Below are positions 1-7,772 of a DNA stretch of 14,318 nt, in pieces (positions within the stretch are counted from its first letter, which is position 1; each line of letters begins with the position of its first letter). Source of the DNA: Fluviicola sp. (GTDB lineage Bacteria > Bacteroidota > Bacteroidia > Flavobacteriales_D > Crocinitomicaceae). A program made the position numbers and the translations under genes. Below the pieces are notes generated by a model. It did no database searches. It saw only the letters and a program-made list of their open reading frames with translations, and was not told the origin of the DNA. The stretch covers positions 1 through 14,318 of the forward strand of contig NZ_JASLCN010000256.1 of NCBI RefSeq assembly GCF_030151805.1, in the 5' to 3' direction.

Positions 1-49
1 TCGCTTTTGAATAGTGTAAATACAGATTTTTAAGGGTTTACAGAGTAAA

Positions 50-70
50 GAGGCGGCTGGTAAGCGCCTC
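50..70. other. Short hairpin near the left edge
   Basis: GAGGCG (50-55) pairs perfectly with CGCCTC (65-70) around a 9-base loop. No T-run follows, so it is not a clear intrinsic terminator; it might mark the end of a gene lying left of the window. The rest of 1-286 holds no supported gene: reading frames are short, and I see only A/T-rich sequence with two ATGCAT words at about 152 and 177. Confidence 0.3.
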
Positions 71-286
71 CAACATTTGTGCATTTGCGGGAAAATATAA
101 TACGATTTCTATTGTGAAATGGTTTGGGTGCGAATAATACATATATCCCGATGCATCATTTCCCAAATATCAATAATGCATCCCCTCCTACATTTTAATG
201 TTTAAGTTCTGATACAGAAGCCAAACCCCTTGTTTATTCTATCTTTTTCCTTATTTTTAAACCACTTAAACCATTATTATTCACTT

Positions 287-2227
287 ATGTACCAAAAGAA
301 CACCATTACTGAACCCGGCCTGCTTGAAACACCTTTTAAAACCATTGCACTTGCATTTTCCGGTGGCGGATTCAGAGCCGGAACCTTTGCACTCGGAGTA
401 CTCTCCTACCTGGAACAAACCAAACTGAAAGAAGACGAATCCGGGACTTTACTAAACAATGTCAATTACCTTTCTTCGGCATCGGGAGGAACCATCACAA
501 CAGCGATGTATTCGCTTTATTCCGCAGAAGGGAAACCGTTCGCAGCTTTTTACAAAGCACTTTTTGAACACACCGACGGAACCTCATTGGTTTCAGAAGC
601 GCTGCGCATTTTAAATGACAAGAACGAATGGAAAAGTCGCCCGGACAAGCGCCGGAACCTGATCAATTCCTTTGCCCTGGCCTATGATAAATTATTGTTT
701 CAGGGAGCTTCTGTTGAAACACTGAAGAAAAATCAACAAAGCGGAAATTCGAACCTGGAAGAAGTTTGCTTCAATGCAACCGAACTATACAACGGTCTTC
801 TTTTCCGGCAAACGGTGGAGATGAAGAAAGACCATTGGCAATCAGATGTACTTTACGGAAATTTCAATCTTTCCCTGAACCACGAAACTGCACAGCACTT
901 ACTTTTATCTGATTTGCTTGCTGCTTCGTCTTGTTTTCCGGGAGGTTTTGAACCCATTGTTTTTCCCCAGGATTTTGAAACTCCGAATGTCAACGCCCAG
1001 CAACTTCTCAATGCATTAAGCATCAATTTACAGGAATTGGATTGGGATGAATTGCTACTGCTATATTCCAAAAAAGACATTGATGATGTCATAAACGCAC
1101 TTCCGAAACCATTGGATTTGGTAGAGTTCAAAACAAGACTTCAGCAATTGAAGAAAAAGGAAAGTCTTCAGATTTCGCTCATGGACGGAGGAATTACCGA
1201 TAACCAGGGAGTGGAAAGTATGATCCAGGCGAATTCCCGGAAAATAGAAGAAACCGGAAAGTCCTTCGATCTGATGATGGTTTGCGATGTTGCAAGTCAT
1301 TACATGGAATCCTATCAGCTTCCGCAGGAAGATAAAACCAGTTTCTGGAGCATCAACCGTATCCGGATCTTCTCATTGATTGTTTCATTGATCGGAATCA
1401 CTTCTCTTTGCCTGATCTGGAAATTTGCGCCGCAAACAATTACCTGGTACATCATTCAATGCCTTGCAGCAGTTGTGGTTGCCGTTACCGGAGTGTTGTT
1501 CTTCATCAGCGAAAAAGTGAAAAACACCATCACCGGGCAAGTACGCGGAAATTCCGGTTTTGATCTCAGAAAAACCTTCCCGACCAAAATTCTGACTTTA
1601 CTCTTTAAACATTTCGGAAACCTGAGATTGAATTTTCTTAAAAACATGCTTCTGACAAGGCTAACAACCTTGCTTGTTTTGAGCAATGATGTATTCCTGA
1701 AACGGATTCGTTATTTGCTATACAATCAATTCTTCCAGCTCAAAGGGTTGAAATCTACCGGAAGAGCAAAAGCAAATCATATTTACGACTTAAGCTTCTC
1801 CAATGATCTGCAACGCAAGAAAAGCTATTGCGCGGATTACATTCCGTCTTATTCCATGCAGAAAGTTGCAGAAAATGCCTTCGGAATGAGTACGACTCTT
1901 TGGTTCAGTGAAGAAAACGACAAAGAATTCCGCAAAGCTTCGATCATTGCCTGCGGACAGTTCAACACTTGTTTTAATCTGTTGGATTACATCTGGAAAC
2001 TGAAACAGTCTTTTGGCGGACGACCACCGATTTTCGATAACTTCTCTGAGGAAAACAAACAACTGGTCAATCAGATTCAGAAGCACCTGGAAGTCGATTT
2101 CAAAAAGTTTTACGACGACCCGTTCTGGATGTACAACCAGTTGGGGAAAACCTACCAGGTAAACAATTTCAAAGAAGTAAACGCCCGCGAAGTTCCGGAC
2201 CCGAAAGAATTCAAAGGCTTACGATAA
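287..2227 (+). CDS. Patatin-like phospholipase family protein with two C-terminal-half membrane helices
   Basis: This 646-residue protein is a patatin-type serine acyl hydrolase, a family that cleaves acyl esters of lipids with a Ser-Asp dyad. Visible motifs are the glycine-rich oxyanion loop GGGFRAG (residues 26-32), a nucleophile elbow SASGG with the presumed catalytic Ser66, and the DGG motif with the presumed catalytic Asp300. The elbow carries Ser where the family consensus GxSxG has its first Gly. Two hydrophobic segments at about 360-383 and 385-408 look like a helical hairpin in the inner membrane, followed by about 240 mostly soluble residues I cannot assign. There is no signal peptide, so the catalytic domain is probably cytoplasmic. 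I chose the ATG at 287 because the in-frame TTG at 230 adds a low-complexity, non-conserved-looking stretch. It appears to be a single-gene transcript ended by the hairpins at 2230-2311. The natural lipid substrate cannot be told from sequence. Confidence 0.87.
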   Translation: MYQKNTITEPGLLETPFKTIALAFSGGGFRAGTFALGVLSYLEQTKLKEDESGTLLNNVNYLSSASGGTITTAMYSLYSAEGKPFAAFYKALFEHTDGTSLVSEALRILNDKNEWKSRPDKRRNLINSFALAYDKLLFQGASVETLKKNQQSGNSNLEEVCFNATELYNGLLFRQTVEMKKDHWQSDVLYGNFNLSLNHETAQHLLLSDLLAASSCFPGGFEPIVFPQDFETPNVNAQQLLNALSINLQELDWDELLLLYSKKDIDDVINALPKPLDLVEFKTRLQQLKKKESLQISLMDGGITDNQGVESMIQANSRKIEETGKSFDLMMVCDVASHYMESYQLPQEDKTSFWSINRIRIFSLIVSLIGITSLCLIWKFAPQTITWYIIQCLAAVVVAVTGVLFFISEKVKNTITGQVRGNSGFDLRKTFPTKILTLLFKHFGNLRLNFLKNMLLTRLTTLLVLSNDVFLKRIRYLLYNQFFQLKGLKSTGRAKANHIYDLSFSNDLQRKKSYCADYIPSYSMQKVAENAFGMSTTLWFSEENDKEFRKASIIACGQFNTCFNLLDYIWKLKQSFGGRPPIFDNFSEENKQLVNQIQKHLEVDFKKFYDDPFWMYNQLGKTYQVNNFKEVNAREVPDPKEFKGLR

Positions 2228-2229
2228 AC

Positions 2230-2258
2230 GATATATCCGGAATTTATCCGGATATATC
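2230..2258. terminator. Perfect 12-bp hairpin just after the patatin gene
   Basis: GATATATCCGGA (2230-2241) pairs perfectly with TCCGGATATATC (2247-2258) across a 5-base ATTTA loop, starting two bases after the stop codon. No T-run follows. It may be an RNA 3'-end stabiliser or a first stage of termination ahead of the stronger terminator 25 bases downstream. Confidence 0.5.
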
Positions 2259-2282
2259 ACGAAATCAGTATCATCCAAAAAT

Positions 2283-2311
2283 AAATCTCCTGAAAACTCG
2301 GGAGATTTTTT
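2283..2311 (+). terminator. Intrinsic terminator of the patatin transcript
   Basis: AAATCTCCTGA (2283-2293) pairs with TCGGGAGATTT (2298-2308), giving 11 pairs including one T-G wobble and an AAAC loop. It runs directly into a T-tract at 2306-2311. This is a classic rho-independent terminator. Confidence 0.8.
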
Positions 2312-2318
2312 ATATTTG
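2311..2318 (+). promoter_or_regulatory. Bacteroidota-type -7 box for the 2338 lipoprotein gene
   Basis: TATATTTG fits the Flavobacteriales/Bacteroides -7 consensus TANNTTTG and ends 19 bases before the ATG at 2338. The same octamer sits at nearly the same distance before the genes at 3882 and 7802. Its first T is the last T of the preceding terminator. No convincing -33 TTG is visible. Confidence 0.55.
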
Positions 2319-2337
2319 GTACAGTCACAATCACCCT

Positions 2338-2892
2338 ATGAAGAAATCTGCTTTTCTCCTTATTATTCCATTTTGCCTGTTATTGAACAGTTGTCTTCGG
2401 AAATATGACGTCGCTAAATTCGAGATCCAAAGCTTAAGCTTATCTGCCGCTTCCACTGCTACCAATAACGGAATGCCTGTTGCTACAAACAATCCGGTTC
2501 CCCGCAAGTTATTTGCACTGGAAATTCAGTTCGAAATAAGCGATAACCTGGGAAGCATTACTTACGATTCCCATGAAAGCAGCATCGATAATACAAATAA
2601 TATCGACTCTTTGCGTATCTGGAGTAATCAGCCATTTTCCGGAACACCGGCAGGAACGCCTGTCAATGAGCATTTTTATGCATTGTTTGACCATTACGAA
2701 AATGCGTTCCGGATTCAAACCGGAAAACCCATCTCAATCATTAGGAGAAATAATACGATTCCGTACTATTCAAAAGCCTATTTCATTTGCGACTCAGAAC
2801 CTGCAGCAGGAAATTACAAATTCTACACCGAATTCTATTTTGAGAACGGAACCACGATGAAAGATTCAACAGCATTAATTGTAATCGAATGA
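2338..2892 (+). CDS. Putative lipoprotein of unknown function
   Basis: This 184-residue protein starts with a lipoprotein signal peptide: two Lys, a hydrophobic stretch, and the lipobox LNSC, so Cys19 would be lipidated and the protein anchored in the envelope, probably the outer membrane. The mature part is mostly beta-prone and polar, with no catalytic motif I recognise and no repeats. The ATG lies 19 bases after a TATATTTG -7 box, which supports this start. Its stop overlaps the next gene's start (ATGA), so the two are translationally coupled and probably work together. I do not recognise the family. Confidence 0.8.
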   Translation: MKKSAFLLIIPFCLLLNSCLRKYDVAKFEIQSLSLSAASTATNNGMPVATNNPVPRKLFALEIQFEISDNLGSITYDSHESSIDNTNNIDSLRIWSNQPFSGTPAGTPVNEHFYALFDHYENAFRIQTGKPISIIRRNNTIPYYSKAYFICDSEPAAGNYKFYTEFYFENGTTMKDSTALIVIE

Positions 2893-3686
2893 AATGGATG
2901 AACACAATCCTGCTTGTATGCTGTATGAATTCATTAACAGCACAGCAAGACAGCACCGAAAAAAAAAGATGGTTTTCATTCGATTTCTTCGTTCCTGATG
3001 TAGCATATTCTTTTCAGCGTATCAAACAAACAGATTTTCCAAACCAAATCAAGCCACTCCGTTTAGAAAACAAACTGCATTTGATTGATTTCGAAATCGT
3101 AAAAGCGCGTGTATCGTTTTTTGATCAGTTTAGTTTTGGTGCTCAAATTCTCTATACGACCAGTTCAAAGGAGAAAAACGCACAGGAGAAATACGAAAGC
3201 TCCGTATCGGATAAACACCTGACCAATTGGAAATCTGGAAAAATGTCAAATTTCACTCCAAGGATTTTCATCGGGTATCGTTATCCTTACAACGAAACAA
3301 AACAAAGAACACATGCCATAGGTTGTACCATTTACCTCAATTTCGACCATTTCAATTATGGTTCTTACAGTTACGATGCAAAAAACGTCAGTGACAACCA
3401 TTTTTATCATTACAATTTCCAGACAACCACTTCAAAAAGTAAATCAGTAACCTTCGAGATAGATCATTCTACAAAGTACCACCATACCAAATTCTCAGAG
3501 GCGAACCCCAAAACAAAACTACGATTGGGAGTACGTGCCGGCTTCACCTCAAGAAGTCAATCCATCCAATTCATCGAAACCTTTCAAAGTCTGAGCAATA
3601 CCATCACCAATAATTGGACTCCGTTCCGTTTCAAAACATGGAGTTTACATTTGGGGCTCTATCTTTCACTCGAAACTTCCAGGTGA
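2889..3686 (+). CDS. Secreted, possibly outer-membrane barrel-like protein of unknown function
   Basis: This 265-residue protein begins with a probable signal peptide (hydrophobic residues about 4-17, possible cleavage after TAQ near residue 19). The mature protein is rich in aromatic residues and alternating hydrophobic/polar stretches, such as the last strand LHLGLYLSLE near the C-terminus. This suggests a small beta-barrel or beta-rich envelope protein, though no strand count can be made with confidence. The start overlaps the lipoprotein stop by four bases; a second in-frame ATG lies three codons later and would leave a shorter signal peptide. A lipoprotein followed by a barrel-like protein suggests a two-part envelope unit. 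The family is not recognised. Confidence 0.72.
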   Translation: MKWMNTILLVCCMNSLTAQQDSTEKKRWFSFDFFVPDVAYSFQRIKQTDFPNQIKPLRLENKLHLIDFEIVKARVSFFDQFSFGAQILYTTSSKEKNAQEKYESSVSDKHLTNWKSGKMSNFTPRIFIGYRYPYNETKQRTHAIGCTIYLNFDHFNYGSYSYDAKNVSDNHFYHYNFQTTTSKSKSVTFEIDHSTKYHHTKFSEANPKTKLRLGVRAGFTSRSQSIQFIETFQSLSNTITNNWTPFRFKTWSLHLGLYLSLETSR

Positions 3687-3819
3687 GATGGAGACGGATT
3701 TCGGTGACATGTGCTTTCTGAAATCGGTTATCTCATTGATATTTCCAAACAAAAAATAGCGTACAAGCCTCTAATTATAAGGAAACCACATAATTTTATA
3801 AAATTATTTTCACTTTAAA

Positions 3820-3877
3820 TAGTACTTTGTATTGCATAGTACTAATTTATACATATATTTGTGTCATAAATAGTACT
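3820..3877. promoter_or_regulatory. Three TAGTACT-type half-sites over the PadR promoter (likely autoregulatory operator)
   Basis: TAGTACT (3820-3826) and AGTACTA (3838-3844) form an inverted repeat with an 11-base spacer, centres 18 bases apart. A third TAGTACT lies at 3871-3877. The pair overlaps the likely -33 region and the third lies in the short leader just before the PadR start. PadR-type winged-helix dimers bind inverted repeats and often repress their own operon, so this is a plausible operator. That the encoded PadR protein binds here is inference. Confidence 0.6.
3832..3861 (+). promoter_or_regulatory. Promoter of the PadR-PspC operon
   Basis: TTG (3832-3834), a 19-base spacer and TATATTTG (3854-3861) match the Bacteroidota sigma-ABfr pattern of a -33 TTG and a -7 TANNTTTG box. 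The -7 box ends 20 bases before the ATG at 3882, predicting a leader of roughly 15 bases. Confidence 0.65.
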
Positions 3878-3881
3878 TGTC

Positions 3882-4214
3882 ATGAATGTAGAAAATACTC
3901 AGGCCCAAATGCGGAAAGGAATCCTGGAATTCTGTATTCTCAGTATTCTCAATAACCAGGAAGCTTATCCTTCCGAAATATTGGAGCAACTGAAAAAAGC
4001 AAAGCTGATTGTGGTAGAAGGAACCCTCTACCCGCTTTTGACTCGCTTGAAGAATATCGAACTCCTGACCTACCGCTGGGAAGAATCAACTTCCGGACCA
4101 CCCAGAAAATATTACTCCATCACCGAAGGAGGAAAAAACACATTGGAAGCTTTACAAATTACATGGAACGAGCTTCAGCATGCTGTAGAAACATTAACTA
4201 CTAAAAAGAACTGA
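3882..4214 (+). CDS. PadR family transcriptional regulator
   Basis: This 110-residue protein is a short PadR-type regulator, the length typical of the two-helix-dimerisation (PadR-s1) group. It begins with the family-typical stretch around QMRKGILEFCIL, then a winged helix-turn-helix with the recognition region GTLYPLLTRL (about residues 47-56) and the wing element GPPRKYYSIT (about 72-81). A C-terminal helix (about 85-105) should mediate dimerisation. It is followed after only two bases by the PspC-domain gene, a pairing common in Bacteroidota. It most likely represses this operon by binding the TAGTACT sites in its own promoter, released by an unknown signal. The family call is firm; the target and signal are inferred. 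Confidence 0.92.
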   Translation: MNVENTQAQMRKGILEFCILSILNNQEAYPSEILEQLKKAKLIVVEGTLYPLLTRLKNIELLTYRWEESTSGPPRKYYSITEGGKNTLEALQITWNELQHAVETLTTKKN

Positions 4215-4216
4215 TC

Positions 4217-5710
4217 ATGAAAAGAACACTTTCAATACATTTAGGCCGTCAACTGTTTGTTATCGAAGAAGATGCATACGATCGCCTGCAAACTTATCTG
4301 AAGAAACTGGAAGCTTCACTGGCAAATGAATCCGGAAGCAATGAAATTGTAGAAGACATCGAAATGCGTTTTGCAGAATTGTTGGCTCAATATTTAGGAG
4401 ATACACGTCAGGTTGTAACGATTAGTGATATCGAAAACGCAATCTCTTCTTTGGGAGAGCCGGAAGAAATTACCGAAGAACCGGAACAACCGAAACAAAC
4501 ACAAAACCAATACGAAGGCAGCGGAAACAAACGCATGTACCGCGACATGGACAACGGGGTTTTGGGTGGTTTGGCAGCAGGACTTGCGGCTTACCTGAAT
4601 ATCGACCCGGTAATCGTGCGCATCATCTTTGTCATCTTCGGGTTTATGGGATTCGGTATTCCACTTTATATCATTTTGTGGATCATCGTTCCAAGCGCAA
4701 AAACGCCATCCGAACGCCTTCAAATGCGCGGAAAACCTGTCAATATTGACACCTTGAGAGAAGAATTTGAAAAATCAGCAGGCCGTTTGAAAGACGATAC
4801 GATCCAGGCTGCGAACAAATTCAAGGCAAATAATGCCCATCTGACCAAACAGGCATCTCAATTGGTGCGCTTCATTGGTAAAATGATCGGAATCTTCCTG
4901 ATCGGAGGAGCCCTAATCTGGTTAATCATATTTACACTGATCATCACCGGAATCATTGGCATTGTTCCAATGACAGGCGATCACGAATACGCTTCCCTGT
5001 ATGAATTCCTTCAATTGGTTTCTCCGGTAAACAAATCCTTCTCCCTGATCTGGATCGGAATTCTGCTGGTCGGTTTTGCAAGTCCCCTGCTTTCCATTGC
5101 AATTGGTGTGAGATTACTTCTTGGAAACGCAAACAAATATTTCAAGCTGAACTTTATCTTCCTGCCGGCACTCATCTTTGTGGGAATTCTATTGGGAATT
5201 ATCGGATCCATCAATTCTGCCCGCGATTACGAAGTACAGCGCGAAGTGGAAAACCAGCATTTGACTGCAAATTTGGATCAATTACAATTAGAAGAACTTC
5301 CGCTGATTGTCAACAACAGGAGAATTACCGGAACTTACGGATTGGATTTCATTTCCGTTCAAAACGGAAGAATTATGGAGCACGGAATTTACATCAAGTA
5401 CAAAGAATCCGGAGACAGCTTGTTTCATGTATCACAGAAATTCAGTGCTCATGGAATTGATATGGCCGCAGCCGACAAAAGAAGCTCTCATATCAAACAC
5501 GAGGTAAGAATGGAAGGAAACAAATTATTGGTAGATCCATACTATTCCTTCCCGGTTTCCGACGGGTTACGCAACCAGGAAATCGAAATTGTGGTAGAAG
5601 TACCAAAAGGAAAAAAATTCTTTATCAATGGTCAGGAAGTGCTGGTTGACGGAAAGGAATACACAGGTATCATGTACTCAGACGAACCGTTTGAAGTTGA
5701 CGAAGATTAA
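4217..5710 (+). CDS. PspC domain-containing polytopic membrane protein
   Basis: This 497-residue protein has a conserved N-terminal domain (about 1-85, including EIVEDIEMRFAELL at 43-56) of the type that precedes PspC in Bacteroidota, then an acidic, Gln-rich linker (about 80-103). The PspC domain follows at about 105-162, with RDMDNGVLGGLAAGLA and a membrane helix at about 136-158 ending in IVPS. Three further hydrophobic regions lie at about 219-250, 276-300 and 312-333. A soluble C-terminal region (about 340-497) is probably periplasmic, with an acidic tail. PspC proteins belong to phage-shock type envelope stress responses; no PspA is visible here. It shares an operon with PadR, so its level is probably set by that repressor. 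It lies convergent with the next gene across a shared hairpin. A role in sensing or buffering envelope stress is inferred. Confidence 0.88.
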   Translation: MKRTLSIHLGRQLFVIEEDAYDRLQTYLKKLEASLANESGSNEIVEDIEMRFAELLAQYLGDTRQVVTISDIENAISSLGEPEEITEEPEQPKQTQNQYEGSGNKRMYRDMDNGVLGGLAAGLAAYLNIDPVIVRIIFVIFGFMGFGIPLYIILWIIVPSAKTPSERLQMRGKPVNIDTLREEFEKSAGRLKDDTIQAANKFKANNAHLTKQASQLVRFIGKMIGIFLIGGALIWLIIFTLIITGIIGIVPMTGDHEYASLYEFLQLVSPVNKSFSLIWIGILLVGFASPLLSIAIGVRLLLGNANKYFKLNFIFLPALIFVGILLGIIGSINSARDYEVQREVENQHLTANLDQLQLEELPLIVNNRRITGTYGLDFISVQNGRIMEHGIYIKYKESGDSLFHVSQKFSAHGIDMAAADKRSSHIKHEVRMEGNKLLVDPYYSFPVSDGLRNQEIEIVVEVPKGKKFFINGQEVLVDGKEYTGIMYSDEPFEVDED

Positions 5711-5744
5711 AATAAAATCAATCCCAACCCAACATAAGTAAGTT

Positions 5745-5794
5745 AAAGCAAAGCGGGCGGTATTCAGATAAAACTGGATACCGCCCCTTGCTTT
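5745..5794. terminator. Hairpin between convergent genes, likely bidirectional terminator
   Basis: GGGCGGTATTCAG (5755-5767) pairs with CTGGATACCGCCC (5774-5786): 13 pairs with one T-G wobble and a 6-base ATAAAA loop. Outside it, AAAGCAA (5745-5751) can pair with TTGCTTT (5788-5794). It lies 34 bases after the PspC stop and 50 bases beyond the stop of the minus-strand gene. No long T-run follows on either strand, so termination strength is uncertain. Confidence 0.6.
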
Positions 5795-5843
5795 ATAACG
5801 GATCAATCGGGCAAAAAATGATAACTGAGCAGAGTCAAAGTCA

Positions 5844-7517
5844 TCATTTTTTCTTCTCCGGCAGAATGAATTCCTCCACCCGCGACAACCGGCCAAATAC
5901 ATTAAAATACTGCCACTTCCCGATCTTCTCATCCTTTTCATTCACAAAACCGATGCTTTTCACACGCTGAAGCCGGCTAATAGGAATTCCTCCCCGGTGA
6001 AATTGTTGTTCAACAAAATAACTGTGATTTTCAAGTTCTATATAATCCTGTTCAGAATACCATTCAAATTCCATCCGAAAGCGGTTTCGATCATAAAACC
6101 CATTGAAAACAGTCACATTTCCATCCGAATAACTCACGCGGAGTGAATCAAACTCCGGAACCTGTTGTGTATTACCAAAATGATTTGTCCGAAGCACGAT
6201 ATCTGCCCCAAAACGGCTAAATCGTTTGTTAAACAAAACCCAGTTTTGCCCCATCGAACGGGCACCCGGGTAGTCATCCGAAGTATCAACAAAATAAACC
6301 CAATCTCCTTGCTTGATATATTCCACCAAAGGCGGTTCATCATACAAACGCACAGCAGTTCCTACAGAATTTGCTGAACCATTCACGTGAGTCTGGCTAT
6401 AACTTTGAGAGACCAGCGACATGGTATTCAACGCAGTGAGTTCGATATTCTGAAACCATTGCAGGTTCCCGGGATTGTGGATCGATTCATGACCGGAAGC
6501 AATTAATCTTCCATCCAGGTTGTAAACTTCTGTCCAAACCTTATTCTCTCCAAGCGGTTTACGGACAAATTTCAATGAATGTCCCAACTCATAATTGGTT
6601 TTCAAAACCGCAGCACCATTCTCAAACTGAATTTCTTCGATCACATCTCCTTTGCGGTCAAAACGCGTACGGATTCCGTTCAATCTGTCGTCTTTCCAAT
6701 GTTCCGTGCGACATAAAGCATTTGTTCCCTGGTAATACTCCAGCCATTTTCCTTCGCGCTCACCATCCTGGTAAAATCCAACAATCCAAGGCAAAGTCGG
6801 CGAATAATTCTGCTCCCATCTTCCGTGCAGAACGCCGTCTTTTCCTTCTCCGCGAATCCAAATGCGATCAGTTCCCGTTTTACTACTGCTTCTTGCAAGG
6901 TCTTTTTGCTTGAAATTCATACAAATCACTTCCGGTTTCTGAGGAATTTCAATCCGGTTTGGCTGTTCCAAAGCAAAAGGCATATACGAATCATAAGCTC
7001 CCTGGATCAGCTTCAATTCTTCCAACGTGAAGCCCGACATACTTTGCCATTTCAACACTTCTTCTCCGCTCAAATCCTTCACCCAAATGTAATTGTCCCC
7101 TTTCGAAATCTGAAGAGCCAGGTTTTCAAATCCCGTTTCCTTCATCAAATAACCAACAGCACAATGGCGATCCATTTCATCAATAAACACCGGAATGCGC
7201 TCTGAACGATTATAATTAACCGGAAAAACTCCCTGCAAACGATAATCCGAAAGCACTTCGGTCAGATGCGTTCTCATTTCGCGCTGATCTTTTGTAAGTG
7301 TTGACAAATCTGCGGATTTCAATGCCGATAACACAAATTCCAGATGTGTCTGAATGTATTGTTTGTCAGACAGAAAAACACGTTCACGCTCTGCCGGAAC
7401 CTTTTCCGGATAGTTTTTCCAGTTTGGATTAAAGGCACACAACTGCCCGAAAAGTGTGCCGGCCTGTGAGGAGAACGCAAATCCCGACAAAGCAGCTAAG
7501 AGGATGATCATTTTCAT
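5844..7517 (-). CDS. Exported protein with Bacteroidota-specific N-terminal domain and MORN/YwqK-like repeats
   Basis: This 557-residue protein has a signal peptide (hydrophobic residues about 3-13, probable cleavage after SSQA near residue 19). A first region (about 25-180) includes FIDEMDRHCAVGYLM (111-125) and DNYIWVKDL (141-149), then SGFTLEELKLIQ. I recall this combination from unnamed secreted proteins of Bacteroidota, and its function is unknown. From about 228 to 305, repeats such as GVLHGRWEQ, DGEREGKWLEYY and DRLNGIRTRF resemble MORN/YwqK-type repeats, and one more copy near the C-terminus reads KIGKWQYFNVFGRL. Cysteines are at 27, 119, 199 and 269. I chose the ATG at 7517; the in-frame TTG at 7526 adds only three residues. 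It is transcribed alone, divergent from the E1 gene. No enzyme motif is visible; a surface or periplasmic binding role is only a guess. Confidence 0.8.
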   Translation of the reverse strand: MKMIILLAALSGFAFSSQAGTLFGQLCAFNPNWKNYPEKVPAERERVFLSDKQYIQTHLEFVLSALKSADLSTLTKDQREMRTHLTEVLSDYRLQGVFPVNYNRSERIPVFIDEMDRHCAVGYLMKETGFENLALQISKGDNYIWVKDLSGEEVLKWQSMSGFTLEELKLIQGAYDSYMPFALEQPNRIEIPQKPEVICMNFKQKDLARSSSKTGTDRIWIRGEGKDGVLHGRWEQNYSPTLPWIVGFYQDGEREGKWLEYYQGTNALCRTEHWKDDRLNGIRTRFDRKGDVIEEIQFENGAAVLKTNYELGHSLKFVRKPLGENKVWTEVYNLDGRLIASGHESIHNPGNLQWFQNIELTALNTMSLVSQSYSQTHVNGSANSVGTAVRLYDEPPLVEYIKQGDWVYFVDTSDDYPGARSMGQNWVLFNKRFSRFGADIVLRTNHFGNTQQVPEFDSLRVSYSDGNVTVFNGFYDRNRFRMEFEWYSEQDYIELENHSYFVEQQFHRGGIPISRLQRVKSIGFVNEKDEKIGKWQYFNVFGRLSRVEEFILPEKKK

Positions 7518-7589
7518 ACGAATCAATTTGGTTCTTACTACAACCTCAAAAAGCTTTCGTTCAATTTAGCTGTGATATTTTTCATCATC

Positions 7590-7602
7590 AGTACTTTGTA
7601 TT
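7590..7602. other. 13-base copy of the PadR promoter sequence in the divergent region
   Basis: AGTACTTTGTATT here is identical to 3821-3833 in the PadR promoter. The second half-site present there (AGTACTA) is absent here. The copy lies in the 284-base region between the minus-strand gene (start 7517) and the E1 gene (start 7802). It may be a secondary repressor site or a shared promoter segment. Apart from this and the -7 box at 7773, I see only a weak 5-bp hairpin (GGCAA/TTGCC near 7718-7732) in this gap. Confidence 0.35.
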
Positions 7603-7772
7603 AACAAGAAAACAAATACGATTCTATCTTTCTTTTTGTTTTTAAACACTAAAGTGCAACACTTACAATCAAAGCTTCAACGAAGGTACAAAGGACGCAG
7701 AGAGCTGGCTTATCCGGCAAAGCAATTGCCTTTTCCCTATTGAACCCCTTCTGTACTTTGGCGAAAATTTAG

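Noticed and set aside
1..33. Possible C-terminus of an upstream plus-strand gene ending with TAA at 31-33
   Set aside because: Only ten codons are visible, with nothing to support coding; any short stretch could end this way.
853..2086. Several minus-strand open frames of 76-98 codons inside the patatin gene
   Set aside because: They are fully covered by a well-supported gene on the other strand, overlap each other, and show no motifs; they are shadows of biased codon use.
3687..3737. Imperfect inverted repeat GAGAT...GATTTC / GAAATC...ATCTC after the secreted protein gene
   Set aside because: The stem is split by a 7/4-base internal loop with a long terminal loop and no T-run, so it cannot be called a terminator with confidence.
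6575..7205. Plus-strand frames of 112 and 126 codons opposite the exported repeat protein
   Set aside because: The minus-strand frame has a signal peptide, conserved-looking motifs and repeats; the plus frames have none.
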